Below, piece after piece: positions 1 to 7,881 of a DNA stretch of 64,000 nucleotides. The notes below the pieces were generated by a model that saw nothing but the letters and a program-made list of their open reading frames with translations, was not told the origin of the DNA and did no database searches. The stretch comes from Chryseobacterium sp. GTDB lineage: Bacteria > Bacteroidota > Bacteroidia > Flavobacteriales > Weeksellaceae. The DNA is taken from the NCBI GenBank assembly GCA_031286615.1, contig JAITUA010000018.1, forward strand, positions 62,001 through 126,000, given 5' to 3'. A program made the translations under genes and the position numbers. Position 1 is the stretch's first letter; every line of letters begins with the position of its first letter.

Positions 1-624
1 GCCTATACTATCATCAGGATTTGGATTAAGAGGGGGCTCTGTATGCCATTGATCCTTATGATAAAGAAGAGTTTCTTCCACCCTCTGTATGAGATCATTA
101 GCAATAGTAAGATATTTTTTGTTAGCATAGCGGCCAGGAGGATATGAAGCCGAATTCAAATTGTGAAGTGTCGAATCTTTCTTTACTATTGCTGCAAACT
201 TAGCCATAGGATAGGTTATGTTAGCACTATGCACCATATGAGCATAAGTTTTTCCCGAGTCTGGAGTTATGTTATAATGATTGGTTGACCATGCGGCACC
301 AGAAATTCCTCGGTAATCAGATATATTGCTTACGCCTGCTTGAGGTGGTTGCAGCTGATTTCTAAGATCATCTCTTCTATCAATTACATTACCCATACAT
401 TGTATTAAAGTATTAGCATATTTATCATCATGTGTTTTTTCGTACATCAATACCAATGCTTCCATATGAGCAGATGTTGCCCACGAAAAATCGGTTTGGC
501 TTCCACTTTTAGAATAACCAAGGTGTACATCATACCCCATGCTGTCAAACAGATTTTTATAATAAGACTGGGCATGGGATTTTATTACAAATAGCAGGAT
601 GAGAATTGTAAAGAGTTTTTTCAT
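1..624 (-). CDS. Secreted protein of unknown function, 5' part only (runs off window)
   Basis: The reading frame is open from an ATG at 624 to the window edge, giving 208 residues with no stop. Residues 1-18 form a signal peptide (MKK, hydrophobic core, cleavage near SHA-Q), so the product is exported. The mature part has helix-rich stretches with conserved-looking aromatic and His positions (DFSW near 45-48, SAHMEAL near 51-57, RRDD near 83-86, HMVHSANI near 129-136). This pattern recalls alpha/alpha-toroid glycan-active enzymes, but I cannot assign a family from the N-terminal part. A TAAATTTG promoter element lies about 30 bases upstream. The fold suggestion is inference; the gene and its signal peptide are seen directly. 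Confidence 0.75.
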   Translation of the reverse strand, partial: MKKLFTILILLFVIKSHAQSYYKNLFDSMGYDVHLGYSKSGSQTDFSWATSAHMEALVLMYEKTHDDKYANTLIQCMGNVIDRRDDLRNQLQPPQAGVSNISDYRGISGAAWSTNHYNITPDSGKTYAHMVHSANITYPMAKFAAIVKKDSTLHNLNSASYPPGRYANKKYLTIANDLIQRVEETLLYHKDQWHTEPPLNPNPDDSIG

Positions 625-655
625 GTGAATAGTTTTGATTTGAGATAAAGTAAAG

Positions 656-663
656 CAAATTTA
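656..663 (-). promoter_or_regulatory. Promoter -7 element TAAATTTG for the secreted protein gene
   Basis: Read on the minus strand this matches the Bacteroidetes TAnnTTTG element and sits 32 bases before the ATG at 624. A second match (TATATTTG) lies further upstream, near 690, so the start point is not certain. Confidence 0.45.
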
Positions 664-831
664 TTTCTCAATATTTTGACTAAACAAATATAAAAGTTTT
701 TAACTCTACTCTGAGAATATTTTAAAAAAACCATTTCTACATGTTAACACGAAAAATATGAATAAATAATAGAAAAAATTTTTCAAGAGCTAATACCCAA
801 AGACTGTCATTCTCAAATTTGAAACAGGTAT

Positions 832-866
832 AAAATAAAAAAGTACACTTATAAAAAGTGTACTTT
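832..866 (-). terminator. Terminator after tRNA-His
   Basis: Perfect 11-bp inverted repeat (840-850 with 856-866, arm AAAGTACACTT) with a 5-base loop. On the minus strand it is followed by a T-rich tract. It lies directly 3' of the tRNA. Confidence 0.85.
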
Positions 867-871
867 CTTTG

Positions 872-946
<75 letters not shown>

Positions 947-958
947 GTTTTGTGAGTG

Positions 959-989
959 CAAATATAGAACATTTTCCTCAACTACCAAA
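959..989 (-). promoter_or_regulatory. Promoter for tRNA-His
   Basis: Minus strand: TTTG (986-989), 19-base spacer, TATATTTG (959-966), a full match to the Bacteroidetes -33/-7 consensus. The -33 box and part of the spacer lie inside the last codons of bshB1, so the tRNA can be transcribed on its own as well as by read-through. Confidence 0.65.
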
Positions 990-1701
990 CAATTCCATCA
1001 AAATTTTTCAAAGAAATTAACTTCTCAGACGTAAATCCCTCAGCATAAGCCACTCCCGATAACCGCCCTAAATCCTGAGCACGGTAAGTTAAGCTCTCAT
1101 AAAAGTCTTTTGTTGTAATCGGAGTCTCTGGTTCTTTAGAAGCCGGATCATAAAACTGAGTTTTATATGCCATACAGGATGCAATCTTTGTTTCCAGAAA
1201 TTCTGAAATATCAATAACAAATTCCGGTTTGATATCTTTCCATTGAATATAATGAAAAACATGCTTAGGTCTCCACACTTCCTGATTCTCGCCTTCTTCT
1301 ACAGTCTCTATTTTTCTCAGTCCGGACAAAAAGCACGCATCTGATACTAATTTCGCTCCTTTTGCATGATCTGGATGTCTATCATCAATTGCATTAGCTA
1401 ACACGATTTCCGGGCGGTATTTGCGAATCATTTTTACGATCCTCATCTGGTACTCTTCAGAATTTACCAGAAAGCCATCTTTCATTCCAAGGTTCTCTCT
1501 TGCTGAAAGTCCCAAAATTTTAGCAGCATCCGCCGCCTCAGCCTTTCTTGTTTCATCTGTACCTCTTGTACCGAGTTCACCTCTTGTAAGGTCTACAACT
1601 ACGCATTTTTTACCCTCTGAAACCATTTTAGCAATAGTTCCGCCACATCCCAGTTCTACATCATCAGGATGTGCTCCAAAAGCAAGTATATCAGTTTTCA
1701 T
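982..1701 (-). CDS. bshB1: Bacillithiol biosynthesis deacetylase BshB1
   Basis: This is a PIG-L/LmbE-family zinc deacetylase of 239 residues. It removes the acetyl group from GlcNAc-malate, the second step in making the thiol bacillithiol. The zinc-binding motif HPDD is at residues 11-14 and HPDH at 109-112, with the usual GELGTRGT stretch near 41-48. The start is taken as the ATG at 1701, because MKTDILAFGAHPDD matches the family N-terminus. An upstream in-frame ATG at 1737 would overlap the terminator of the preceding gene. The upstream neighbour on the same strand is the TPR gene, separated by a hairpin. bshA and bshC are not in the window. Confidence 0.92.
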   Translation of the reverse strand: MKTDILAFGAHPDDVELGCGGTIAKMVSEGKKCVVVDLTRGELGTRGTDETRKAEAADAAKILGLSARENLGMKDGFLVNSEEYQMRIVKMIRKYRPEIVLANAIDDRHPDHAKGAKLVSDACFLSGLRKIETVEEGENQEVWRPKHVFHYIQWKDIKPEFVIDISEFLETKIASCMAYKTQFYDPASKEPETPITTKDFYESLTYRAQDLGRLSGVAYAEGFTSEKLISLKNFDGIVW

Positions 1702-1725
1702 ATAATCAAAGATAAGTTTAAAATA

Positions 1726-1758
1726 AAAACTTCCCAAACATTACGAATGGGAAGTTTT
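1726..1758 (-). terminator. Terminator after the TPR gene
   Basis: 10-bp inverted repeat (AAAACTTCCC, 1726-1735, with 1749-1758), ending in a T run on the minus strand. It lies between the TPR gene stop and bshB1. Confidence 0.75.
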
Positions 1759-1782
1759 AATATCTATAATTTACATTTTAAA

Positions 1783-3435
1783 TTACTTATTGATCTCTGC
1801 ATTTAATTTTACAGCATCCTGGTAAGTAGGATCTAACTGTAAAGATTTAGCTACATAATCTTTAGCTTTTGCAAGATCAGTATCTTTATTCATATAAGCT
1901 ACTGCAAAGTATGCATAAGCAAGAGTCTGCTTGTTAGCTTCCTGGTCTGCAGGTTTTACTGTACTGATGAATTTTTCGTAAGCCATTTTTGCAGCATCGT
2001 TGTTTCCTGCCTGTTGGTAAGAATATCCCTGGCTATAATAAGCAGGAGCCCAATCTGGAAGTAGAGCTGACATTTTTTGCCATGTAAGGATTGCTCCGTT
2101 CCAGTTTTTAATGTCCTGATAAGCTGTTGCCAGCTTGAATAATGAATCAGAATCCTGGTTATTAGCAGCAACTTTCTGTTTTAATGCCTCAATAGCAGGG
2201 TTAGTAGGTCCTTTGTCAACTTCTGACTGAGAAACACCACCACCTCCAGCGATGTTAGCTAATTCAAGATCCCACTTCATTGTCTCATCTTTTGCAGCTT
2301 TTGCAATAGCAACTTTCTGCTGAGATTCTGTCATTAAAGCTGATTTTTTAGCAGCATCTTTTTCATCCTTTGCTAAACCTGCAGCAATAAGTCCCTGTAA
2401 ACCTTGGTCAGCAGGCTGCACTCTTGTTTTCTCAGCCTGAGAAACGAAAGTATCCATATTTTGCTTAGCATCTGCATAGTTTTTATCTGCATATGCATTG
2501 TAAGCTCTTAATTTGAATTTGATAGGATCCTCAATTTTATCAAAAATCTTATCTAATACCATTTTAGAGTTTGCATAATCTTCGTTTGTGAAGTATAGTT
2601 TTGCAATTTCTAATTGAGTATATGGATCTTCATCAGCATATTTTGTATAGTTGATAAGGTCTTGAGTAGCTTTTGCGTTCTGCTGATATCTGATATCATA
2701 ACCAGCAAGTGCCTTATATGCAGGAGCATAAGTAGGGTCTACGGCAATTGCCTTATCAATACTTTCTTTTGCATTTTTCCAAACTTGTGCTGCCATCCAT
2801 AAAGTTGCCATTCTTGTATAAACGGAAGCTTTATTTTTAGCAGTAGGTAATGCTTTATCATAAGCAGACATAGCCTCTCCCGGCATTCTTTTTAATCTGT
2901 AAGCATCCCCTAGGGTATAATAGTAGTGTGCAGGAACACCTTTTTTCTCTGCTTTCTCAATTGCTTTAGTCAGGAACTGGATAGCAAGATCAGGTGAACT
3001 GTTCTTTTCAAATAAAGTTAAAGCTTCCGCAGCTCTGAAAAGAACTTCAGCATCTTTTTCTCTTGAATCAGTAACTACTTTCTGAATTTCAGCTATAGCG
3101 TTTTTATCACCTTTACCTAATTTAACAGCAGCTAAACCGATTTTGTTAAGATAGCTTTTTGAATCAGCAGCTAATCCTTTATTGAAGCTTTCAATTGCTT
3201 TAGCGTAATCTGGCTCTCCTTGTCTTAAGAAAGTATTTCCCAAATAGAAGTAGTTTTCAGCTGTAGGCTCTTTAGCGATCATTTCAGTGAAATTCGTTTT
3301 TGCCTGAGCAAATTTATCACTGTCTATACTGTTAATACCATCCTGCAGTGTCTGTGCAGAGGCAAAACCGGTAAAAAATACCACGGCTGCTCCAAAAGCA
3401 ATCTTCTTTACATTCATATTCATTATATCTTTCAT
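1783..3435 (-). CDS. Exported tetratricopeptide-repeat protein
   Basis: 550 residues. A signal peptide runs to about residue 27 (hydrophobic AAVVFFTGFASA, cleavage near ASA-Q). The rest is a long series of helical TPR units, for example AENYFYLGNTFLRQGEPDYAKA and PAYYSQGYSYQQAGNNDAA, with a second block near residues 415-550 after a Lys/Ala-rich linker. TPR proteins act as scaffolds, so the exported location suggests a periplasmic or outer-membrane assembly role. No enzyme motif is present. It lies 91 bases downstream of the PstS-like lipoprotein and probably shares its transcript. ATGs at 3423 and 3417 are alternative starts; MNVKKIAFG would give a more typical signal peptide. Confidence 0.85.
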   Translation of the reverse strand: MKDIMNMNVKKIAFGAAVVFFTGFASAQTLQDGINSIDSDKFAQAKTNFTEMIAKEPTAENYFYLGNTFLRQGEPDYAKAIESFNKGLAADSKSYLNKIGLAAVKLGKGDKNAIAEIQKVVTDSREKDAEVLFRAAEALTLFEKNSSPDLAIQFLTKAIEKAEKKGVPAHYYYTLGDAYRLKRMPGEAMSAYDKALPTAKNKASVYTRMATLWMAAQVWKNAKESIDKAIAVDPTYAPAYKALAGYDIRYQQNAKATQDLINYTKYADEDPYTQLEIAKLYFTNEDYANSKMVLDKIFDKIEDPIKFKLRAYNAYADKNYADAKQNMDTFVSQAEKTRVQPADQGLQGLIAAGLAKDEKDAAKKSALMTESQQKVAIAKAAKDETMKWDLELANIAGGGGVSQSEVDKGPTNPAIEALKQKVAANNQDSDSLFKLATAYQDIKNWNGAILTWQKMSALLPDWAPAYYSQGYSYQQAGNNDAAKMAYEKFISTVKPADQEANKQTLAYAYFAVAYMNKDTDLAKAKDYVAKSLQLDPTYQDAVKLNAEINK

Positions 3436-3526
3436 TTTATATTTTCTAATAATTGAGTTTTATTCTACACAATTTTCAGACCAAATCAAAATTTTTAATA
3501 AGGATAAATTGTGAATTTAATATTTT

Positions 3527-4399
3527 TTAACGCATCTGAACCTCTCTTTTATAAATATTATAAGGTTGCAGACCTTCTTTCTGTACTATTTTTTGACCTA
3601 AATGAGTACACGAAAATCTAATAAATCCATTGGCAATATTAAAATTACCTTCATTAATCAAGAAATAAAGAACTCTTGTAAATGGATATTCCATTGTACG
3701 AAGCCCTTCAAAATCTGCATTGTAAAGTTTTCCTTTTTCTACAACAGGAAGAATTTTAACCATTTCTCTCAGTTTCTCAGAAGCTTTATCATAAGGACGG
3801 CTAAAAGTGTTAAGCCCTACAACCCCTATTTTATTGGGATATTTCCCCAATTCCTCTATGATCTTCTGATTTCCCGGAATAATGGAAAATTGAAGGTCTT
3901 TTGGCTGTTTTTTAAATTTTTCAGCGACAAAATTCAGATTACTTGAATTGGTTCCGTCAAAAATAAATTCTTTTTTATCAGACATTAGTCCACTGTTGAT
4001 TTCCTCCATTGAAATACTTTCTTTCGGAGAATCTTTAGGAACTACAAAGACTACTGCATCAGCAGCAAATTTAGCAGGAAGAAACTTTAAATCTGTTCTT
4101 TCTTCGTATGTTTTTATTTCTTCAGGAGTAAGATTTCTGGACATTACCACCACTTTAGCACTTCCCTTAAGAAGGTCGAGCAGTCCTAAATCTTCTTTTT
4201 TGGTTTCTACTTTGATGTGAGTTTCAGGGTAGTTGATCATATAGCCCTCAGCTAATGCTTCTGTGACGCTTTGAAAGGATTCGTCAGTAAAAATTGTAAG
4301 ATCACCTTTGTGATATGAAGGAGCATTTTTCTCCTTTTTGCAGCTTGCAAGCATTATACTCAAAACAAAAATTACTGCAAGCTTAAAACTATTCTTCAT
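3527..4399 (-). CDS. PstS-like substrate-binding lipoprotein
   Basis: 290 residues from the ATG at 4399. A lipoprotein signal ends in LAS-C20. The mature part reads like the phosphate-type periplasmic binding fold (PstS-like, PBP superfamily): GDLTIFTDESF near the start, a central FDGTNSSNL loop, and GVVGLNTFSRPYD. No pstABC transporter genes lie nearby. In this context it may be a TonB-system accessory or sensor rather than a classical ABC binding protein; that is inference. The start overlaps the stop of the upstream small membrane gene by 11 bases, so the two are translationally coupled. Confidence 0.8.
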   Translation of the reverse strand: MKNSFKLAVIFVLSIMLASCKKEKNAPSYHKGDLTIFTDESFQSVTEALAEGYMINYPETHIKVETKKEDLGLLDLLKGSAKVVVMSRNLTPEEIKTYEERTDLKFLPAKFAADAVVFVVPKDSPKESISMEEINSGLMSDKKEFIFDGTNSSNLNFVAEKFKKQPKDLQFSIIPGNQKIIEELGKYPNKIGVVGLNTFSRPYDKASEKLREMVKILPVVEKGKLYNADFEGLRTMEYPFTRVLYFLINEGNFNIANGFIRFSCTHLGQKIVQKEGLQPYNIYKREVQMR

Positions 4400-4586
4400 T
4401 TCTCGATTTTTTAATTCTTGAGATCGCCCTGTAAATTCTGAAAATACCATAGATAACCAGTACTACACCTAGCGCATAGGCAACAGCAGGTTCTAAAACA
4501 GTAAAGAAGAATTTATAGACAATCACTACAATTCCTAAAACGATATAAAACAATCCCGTAACCAGGGATAACCAATTGAACATCAT
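4389..4586 (-). CDS. Small two-helix membrane protein
   Basis: 65 residues with two hydrophobic segments (about 5-27 and 33-52) and a basic tail (RIYRAISRIKKSRNEE). The family is unknown to me, but size and topology are consistent with a small integral membrane protein. It overlaps the downstream PstS-like gene by 11 bases, which supports it being a real gene in that operon. The codon after the start is also ATG (4583), so either may be used. It sits just downstream of the tonB terminator hairpin. Confidence 0.65.
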   Translation of the reverse strand: MMFNWLSLVTGLFYIVLGIVVIVYKFFFTVLEPAVAYALGVVLVIYGIFRIYRAISRIKKSRNEE

Positions 4587-4606
4587 GTAACAAAAATACC
4601 AAAAAA

Positions 4607-4640
4607 AATAAAAAGAGAAGCATATGCTTCTCTTTTTATT
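4607..4640 (-). terminator. Terminator after tonB
   Basis: Perfect palindrome 34 bases long, centred near 4623 (arm includes AGAGAAGCA), flanked by A and T runs. It ends the exbB-exbD-exbD-tonB transcript and separates it from the TPR/PstS-like operon. Confidence 0.85.
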
Positions 4641-4661
4641 TATATTTTGAATAAATGAGTC

Positions 4662-5501
4662 TTATTCAAAGTTCATAGTAAATGGTACACTATAGTAAGA
4701 TCTAACGCTCTCCCCGTTTCTCTTCGCAGGAGTCCATTTTTTAAGTTTCTTAACTACACGTACAGCTTCATTGTTGAAGTCACCATTTGGAGATTTCTCT
4801 TCAATAGTAACTGCAGAAACAGTTCCATCTTTTTCTACAACGAACTTAAGCTTAGCTTTAAGCGTTCCTTCACCTCCTTCCATTAAAGAAGTATCGAAAT
4901 TATCTCCTAGGAACTTTCTTAATGCTCCCATACCTCCAGGATATTCTGCAGATTGGTCAACATCTTTATAGATCTCGTTAGGATTATTCGCTTTTACTTC
5001 TACAGTACTAGCTTTAGTACCTGTAGATGGTGGTGGTGGCGGTGGCGTATAAGCAGGAGCCTTTACCCCCTCCTGATTTTGTAAACCAGTTGTTGTTTCC
5101 AACTGCTTAGAAATCGGTGGTGGTGGAGTTTCAATTTTCGGAGCTTTTACAGGCTCAGGAACTACGTTCTGAATCACCTCGATTTTCTCTTCTTCTTTTG
5201 GAGGAGGAGGTGGTGGTGGTTCTTCTTCTTTAGGCTGCTCGATAATCGGATCTTCTTCGATAATATCTACTAGATCTGCCTTAACTTCTTGCTTAGGCGG
5301 AGCTGTAAGATTCTTAATCGTAAGATAGATGAACGGAGACAAAGCTGCCAAAAGGAATAATGCTGTTCCGATGATAAAAGACTTTGTTAAAAGTCTCGGA
5401 TACTGATGTCTAAGATCATAGGCACCATATTCCTTGTTTCTATTTTCAAATACGATCTCGTCTAAAGTAAGATTCTGACCGTATACATTTTCATCTGCCA
5501 T
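4662..5501 (-). CDS. tonB: TonB energy transducer
   Basis: 279 residues. One membrane helix near residues 41-61 follows a cytoplasmic head containing the Bacteroidetes-type segment ENRNKEYGAYDLR. A Pro/Glu-rich periplasmic linker with runs of seven and six prolines (about 98-165) leads to the C-terminal TonB domain (about 185-279, with YPGGMGALRKFL and the ending YYSVPFTMNFE). It passes proton-motive energy from ExbB/ExbD to outer-membrane TonB-dependent transporters. It is the last gene of the operon, 28 bases after exbD. Confidence 0.93.
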   Translation of the reverse strand: MADENVYGQNLTLDEIVFENRNKEYGAYDLRHQYPRLLTKSFIIGTALFLLAALSPFIYLTIKNLTAPPKQEVKADLVDIIEEDPIIEQPKEEEPPPPPPPKEEEKIEVIQNVVPEPVKAPKIETPPPPISKQLETTTGLQNQEGVKAPAYTPPPPPPSTGTKASTVEVKANNPNEIYKDVDQSAEYPGGMGALRKFLGDNFDTSLMEGGEGTLKAKLKFVVEKDGTVSAVTIEEKSPNGDFNNEAVRVVKKLKKWTPAKRNGESVRSYYSVPFTMNFE

Positions 5502-5529
5502 AGATTAGATATACAATTTTATGGTTAAA

Positions 5530-6096
5530 TTACTTTGTAGCAGCTGATGCAGCAGCACCTCCTACTTTCTTCTCATAAATAGCTTTTTCCCAAGGTTTGA
5601 TATCAGTAACCCCGTACTGCTCACTTTTGGTAATTGCCATTTCGTCAAGAATATCAACAAAGTTCTTATATATAGCATCGTCAGTTGGCTTAATGATCAC
5701 GGTAAATTTCGTTTGATCTGCAGCTCTAGATTTTGCCTGCTGAATTACTTTTCTAATTCCTTCTCTATCAAGAGTAGTTTCCATAAGAGTTTGGTCATTC
5801 AAGGATGTAGCATCCTGTTGGTGCCAAAATACTCTATTATTTTTTCCTAATAAAATAGAAATTGAGTTAGAAAGTTTAATTTCTGTTGGAGGTGGTTTTT
5901 GTTTTTCATCTTTCGGTTTAGCCGGAAGACCCAAATCCATAACATTCGGTTTACTGAATGTAGTTGTGAACATAAAGAAGGTAATCAATAGAAAACCCAA
6001 GTCCACCATCGGAGTCATATCGACTCTGGTACTTTGCTTCTTGGAACGGACCTTGCCGCCCTTGCCGCCTTTTTCTTGTACTTGTACTTCTGCCAT
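5530..6096 (-). CDS. exbD: ExbD biopolymer transport protein (second copy in operon)
   Basis: 188 residues. The N-terminal cytoplasmic tail is Gly/Lys-rich. One membrane helix (about 30-48) carries the essential Asp in MTPMVDLGFLL (D32), which takes part in proton flow, and a periplasmic domain follows. It lies 11 bases after the preceding exbD. It closely resembles the solitary exbD at 26952-27476, including the shared KPNVMDLGLPAK stretch. Confidence 0.92.
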   Translation of the reverse strand: MAEVQVQEKGGKGGKVRSKKQSTRVDMTPMVDLGFLLITFFMFTTTFSKPNVMDLGLPAKPKDEKQKPPPTEIKLSNSISILLGKNNRVFWHQQDATSLNDQTLMETTLDREGIRKVIQQAKSRAADQTKFTVIIKPTDDAIYKNFVDILDEMAITKSEQYGVTDIKPWEKAIYEKKVGGAAASAATK

Positions 6097-6107
6097 TTCT
6101 ATCGATA

Positions 6108-6716
6108 TTATTCGTTAGGTTTACCTTCTTGTGATGTAATCAACCAAAATTTAAGAAAATCAATATCTCTTAAACCCTCAAATAGGCTTTTAACTTTAGG
6201 ATACTGAGTCGTAACGTCACCTTTAATAGCTAACTTGTAGTCAGGGTTAACGCTCAAACTTTCTTTTACCCAATCAATTAATTGCTTATTTGTACTGTCC
6301 ATAGGAATACCTGTAGGACTCTTATAATTTTTCTGCTCATCTCCAGACATATCCAAGTAACCTTTAAGCTGGTTCATTGGAACTCCAATTGCCTGAACTT
6401 TCTGGAAAGCTGCTTTTTGGTTGTTGTCAAAAGTAATACCATACTTTTGTCCCATTTTATCCAAAAGAGCAAGTCTTTCTGATGCATTTTCTACTGGTTG
6501 GAAATAGAATTTTCCGTCCGGAGTAGCGTTGATAGTCATTAAACTAGCATCAGGAAGTAATTTTTCCGAAATTGAAGATGGCGGTTTGATCTGCTCCACG
6601 TCAGGTTTTTTAAACTGAGTGGTCAATATAAAGAACGTAAGGAGTAGGAACGCAACGTCACACATTGCCGTCATGTCCGTAATTACTCCATGTCTTTTTG
6701 GTTTGACTCTCGCCAT
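6108..6716 (-). CDS. exbD: ExbD biopolymer transport protein (first copy in operon)
   Basis: 202 residues. The membrane helix has the conserved Asp (D20 in MTAMCDVAFLLLTFF). The periplasmic part is longer and more divergent than in the downstream copy, so the two probably form a mixed ExbD pair, as is common in Bacteroidetes TonB complexes. It lies 61 bases downstream of exbB. Confidence 0.92.
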   Translation of the reverse strand: MARVKPKRHGVITDMTAMCDVAFLLLTFFILTTQFKKPDVEQIKPPSSISEKLLPDASLMTINATPDGKFYFQPVENASERLALLDKMGQKYGITFDNNQKAAFQKVQAIGVPMNQLKGYLDMSGDEQKNYKSPTGIPMDSTNKQLIDWVKESLSVNPDYKLAIKGDVTTQYPKVKSLFEGLRDIDFLKFWLITSQEGKPNE

Positions 6717-6777
6717 TATTATAAAATATTTTTAATTAAACTTCTTTTAATTGCTAATGCAAATACCTTGCTAATTC

Positions 6778-7641
6778 TTAGTTGAATTCAGCGAAAGATT
6801 GTTGGATACTCATAGAGATCTCGTCGATCTTGTAAGTTAATCCATCAATTTTAGAAGTAAAGAAGTTATAAAGGATAATAGCGATTGCTGAAGTACCAAT
6901 ACCTAATGCCGTGTTGATCAAGGCTTCAGAGATACCTGTAGATAGAGCAGCAGCATCTGGAGTACCACCTCCTGAACCTAATGCAAAGAACGCCTTGATC
7001 ATCCCGATTACCGTTCCAAGTAGTGCTACTAACGTTGCAACTGTACCTAAAGTAGAAAGGATCATCATGTTTTTCTCAAGCATTGGCATCTCAAGAGTAG
7101 TAGCTTCTTCGATAGCTTTGTTAAGCGCTACCATTTTCTGCTCTTTATTTAATGTAGTATCGTGAGAAAGTGCTTTGTAAGTAGTAAGACCTTCTTTTAC
7201 TACGTTACCTACAGAACCTTGTTGTCTGTCACACTCTTCGATAGCTTCGTCAATTTTGTTTTGGTTTAGTAAGCTTCTTACTTGTACAACGAAGTTGTCT
7301 AAGTTTCCTTTTCCGGCAGCTTTACCAAGAACGAAATATCTTTCAAAAGAGAAAACGATTACAGTAATCATGAAAGTAATCAAGATTGGTACGATAACCC
7401 CTCCTTTGTAGATAATACCTAAAAACGATTCTGGGTGAATGTCTTTTCCTTCAACACTTGAAAAGGCTACAGATCCACTTCCTAGTTTATCTGCATCTTT
7501 AAAGTTTCCTGGGCTACCAAGAACGAATAAATAAATACATACTCCTATAATAAATAGAATAGGAATAATAACAGCTGGATTTAAACCTCCTGCCTTTCTA
7601 GCAACTACTTGCTCATCATTTTTTGAAACATTCATTTCCAT
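6778..7641 (-). CDS. exbB: ExbB/TolQ/MotA-family proton channel
   Basis: 287 residues. The N-terminal hydrophobic helix (about 22-44) is an extra segment typical of the Bacteroidetes form. MotA/TolQ/ExbB-domain helices follow near 78-100, 190-215 and 238-262 (STLGTVATLVALLGTVIGMI and ALINTALGIGTSAIAII). It forms the proton channel with ExbD that powers TonB, and is the first gene of the four-gene operon. MEMNVSKN and MNVSKN (two codons later) are both possible starts. Confidence 0.93.
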   Translation of the reverse strand: MEMNVSKNDEQVVARKAGGLNPAVIIPILFIIGVCIYLFVLGSPGNFKDADKLGSGSVAFSSVEGKDIHPESFLGIIYKGGVIVPILITFMITVIVFSFERYFVLGKAAGKGNLDNFVVQVRSLLNQNKIDEAIEECDRQQGSVGNVVKEGLTTYKALSHDTTLNKEQKMVALNKAIEEATTLEMPMLEKNMMILSTLGTVATLVALLGTVIGMIKAFFALGSGGGTPDAAALSTGISEALINTALGIGTSAIAIILYNFFTSKIDGLTYKIDEISMSIQQSFAEFN

Positions 7642-7691
7642 ATTTAACTAAATTATATTGTTTTAAAATTTTACAGGGTGTAAATTAAAGG

Positions 7692-7699
7692 CAAAATTA
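7692..7699 (-). promoter_or_regulatory. Possible promoter -7 element for the exbB operon
   Basis: TAATTTTG on the minus strand, 51 bases before the exbB start, inside a very AT-rich 240-base gap (7642-7881). No good -33 partner was found. Confidence 0.35.
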
Positions 7700-7881
7700 A
7701 TTAAAATGCAAGAGTCTTAATTAAACATTTTGCTTTTTTTTGATAAAGAAATTTTAATACGATTTCGATATAATAATTATTTTTAAATATTTTATTTATT
7801 TTCCCCAAATTTAACATTTGAGTTAAAAAATCAAAAAAATAAGACACCCATTTTTTTTAATTTCCCAATGTTAAATTTTAT

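Noticed and set aside
1421-1705. 94-codon plus-strand frame inside bshB1
   Set aside because: Antisense shadow of a well-identified enzyme gene.
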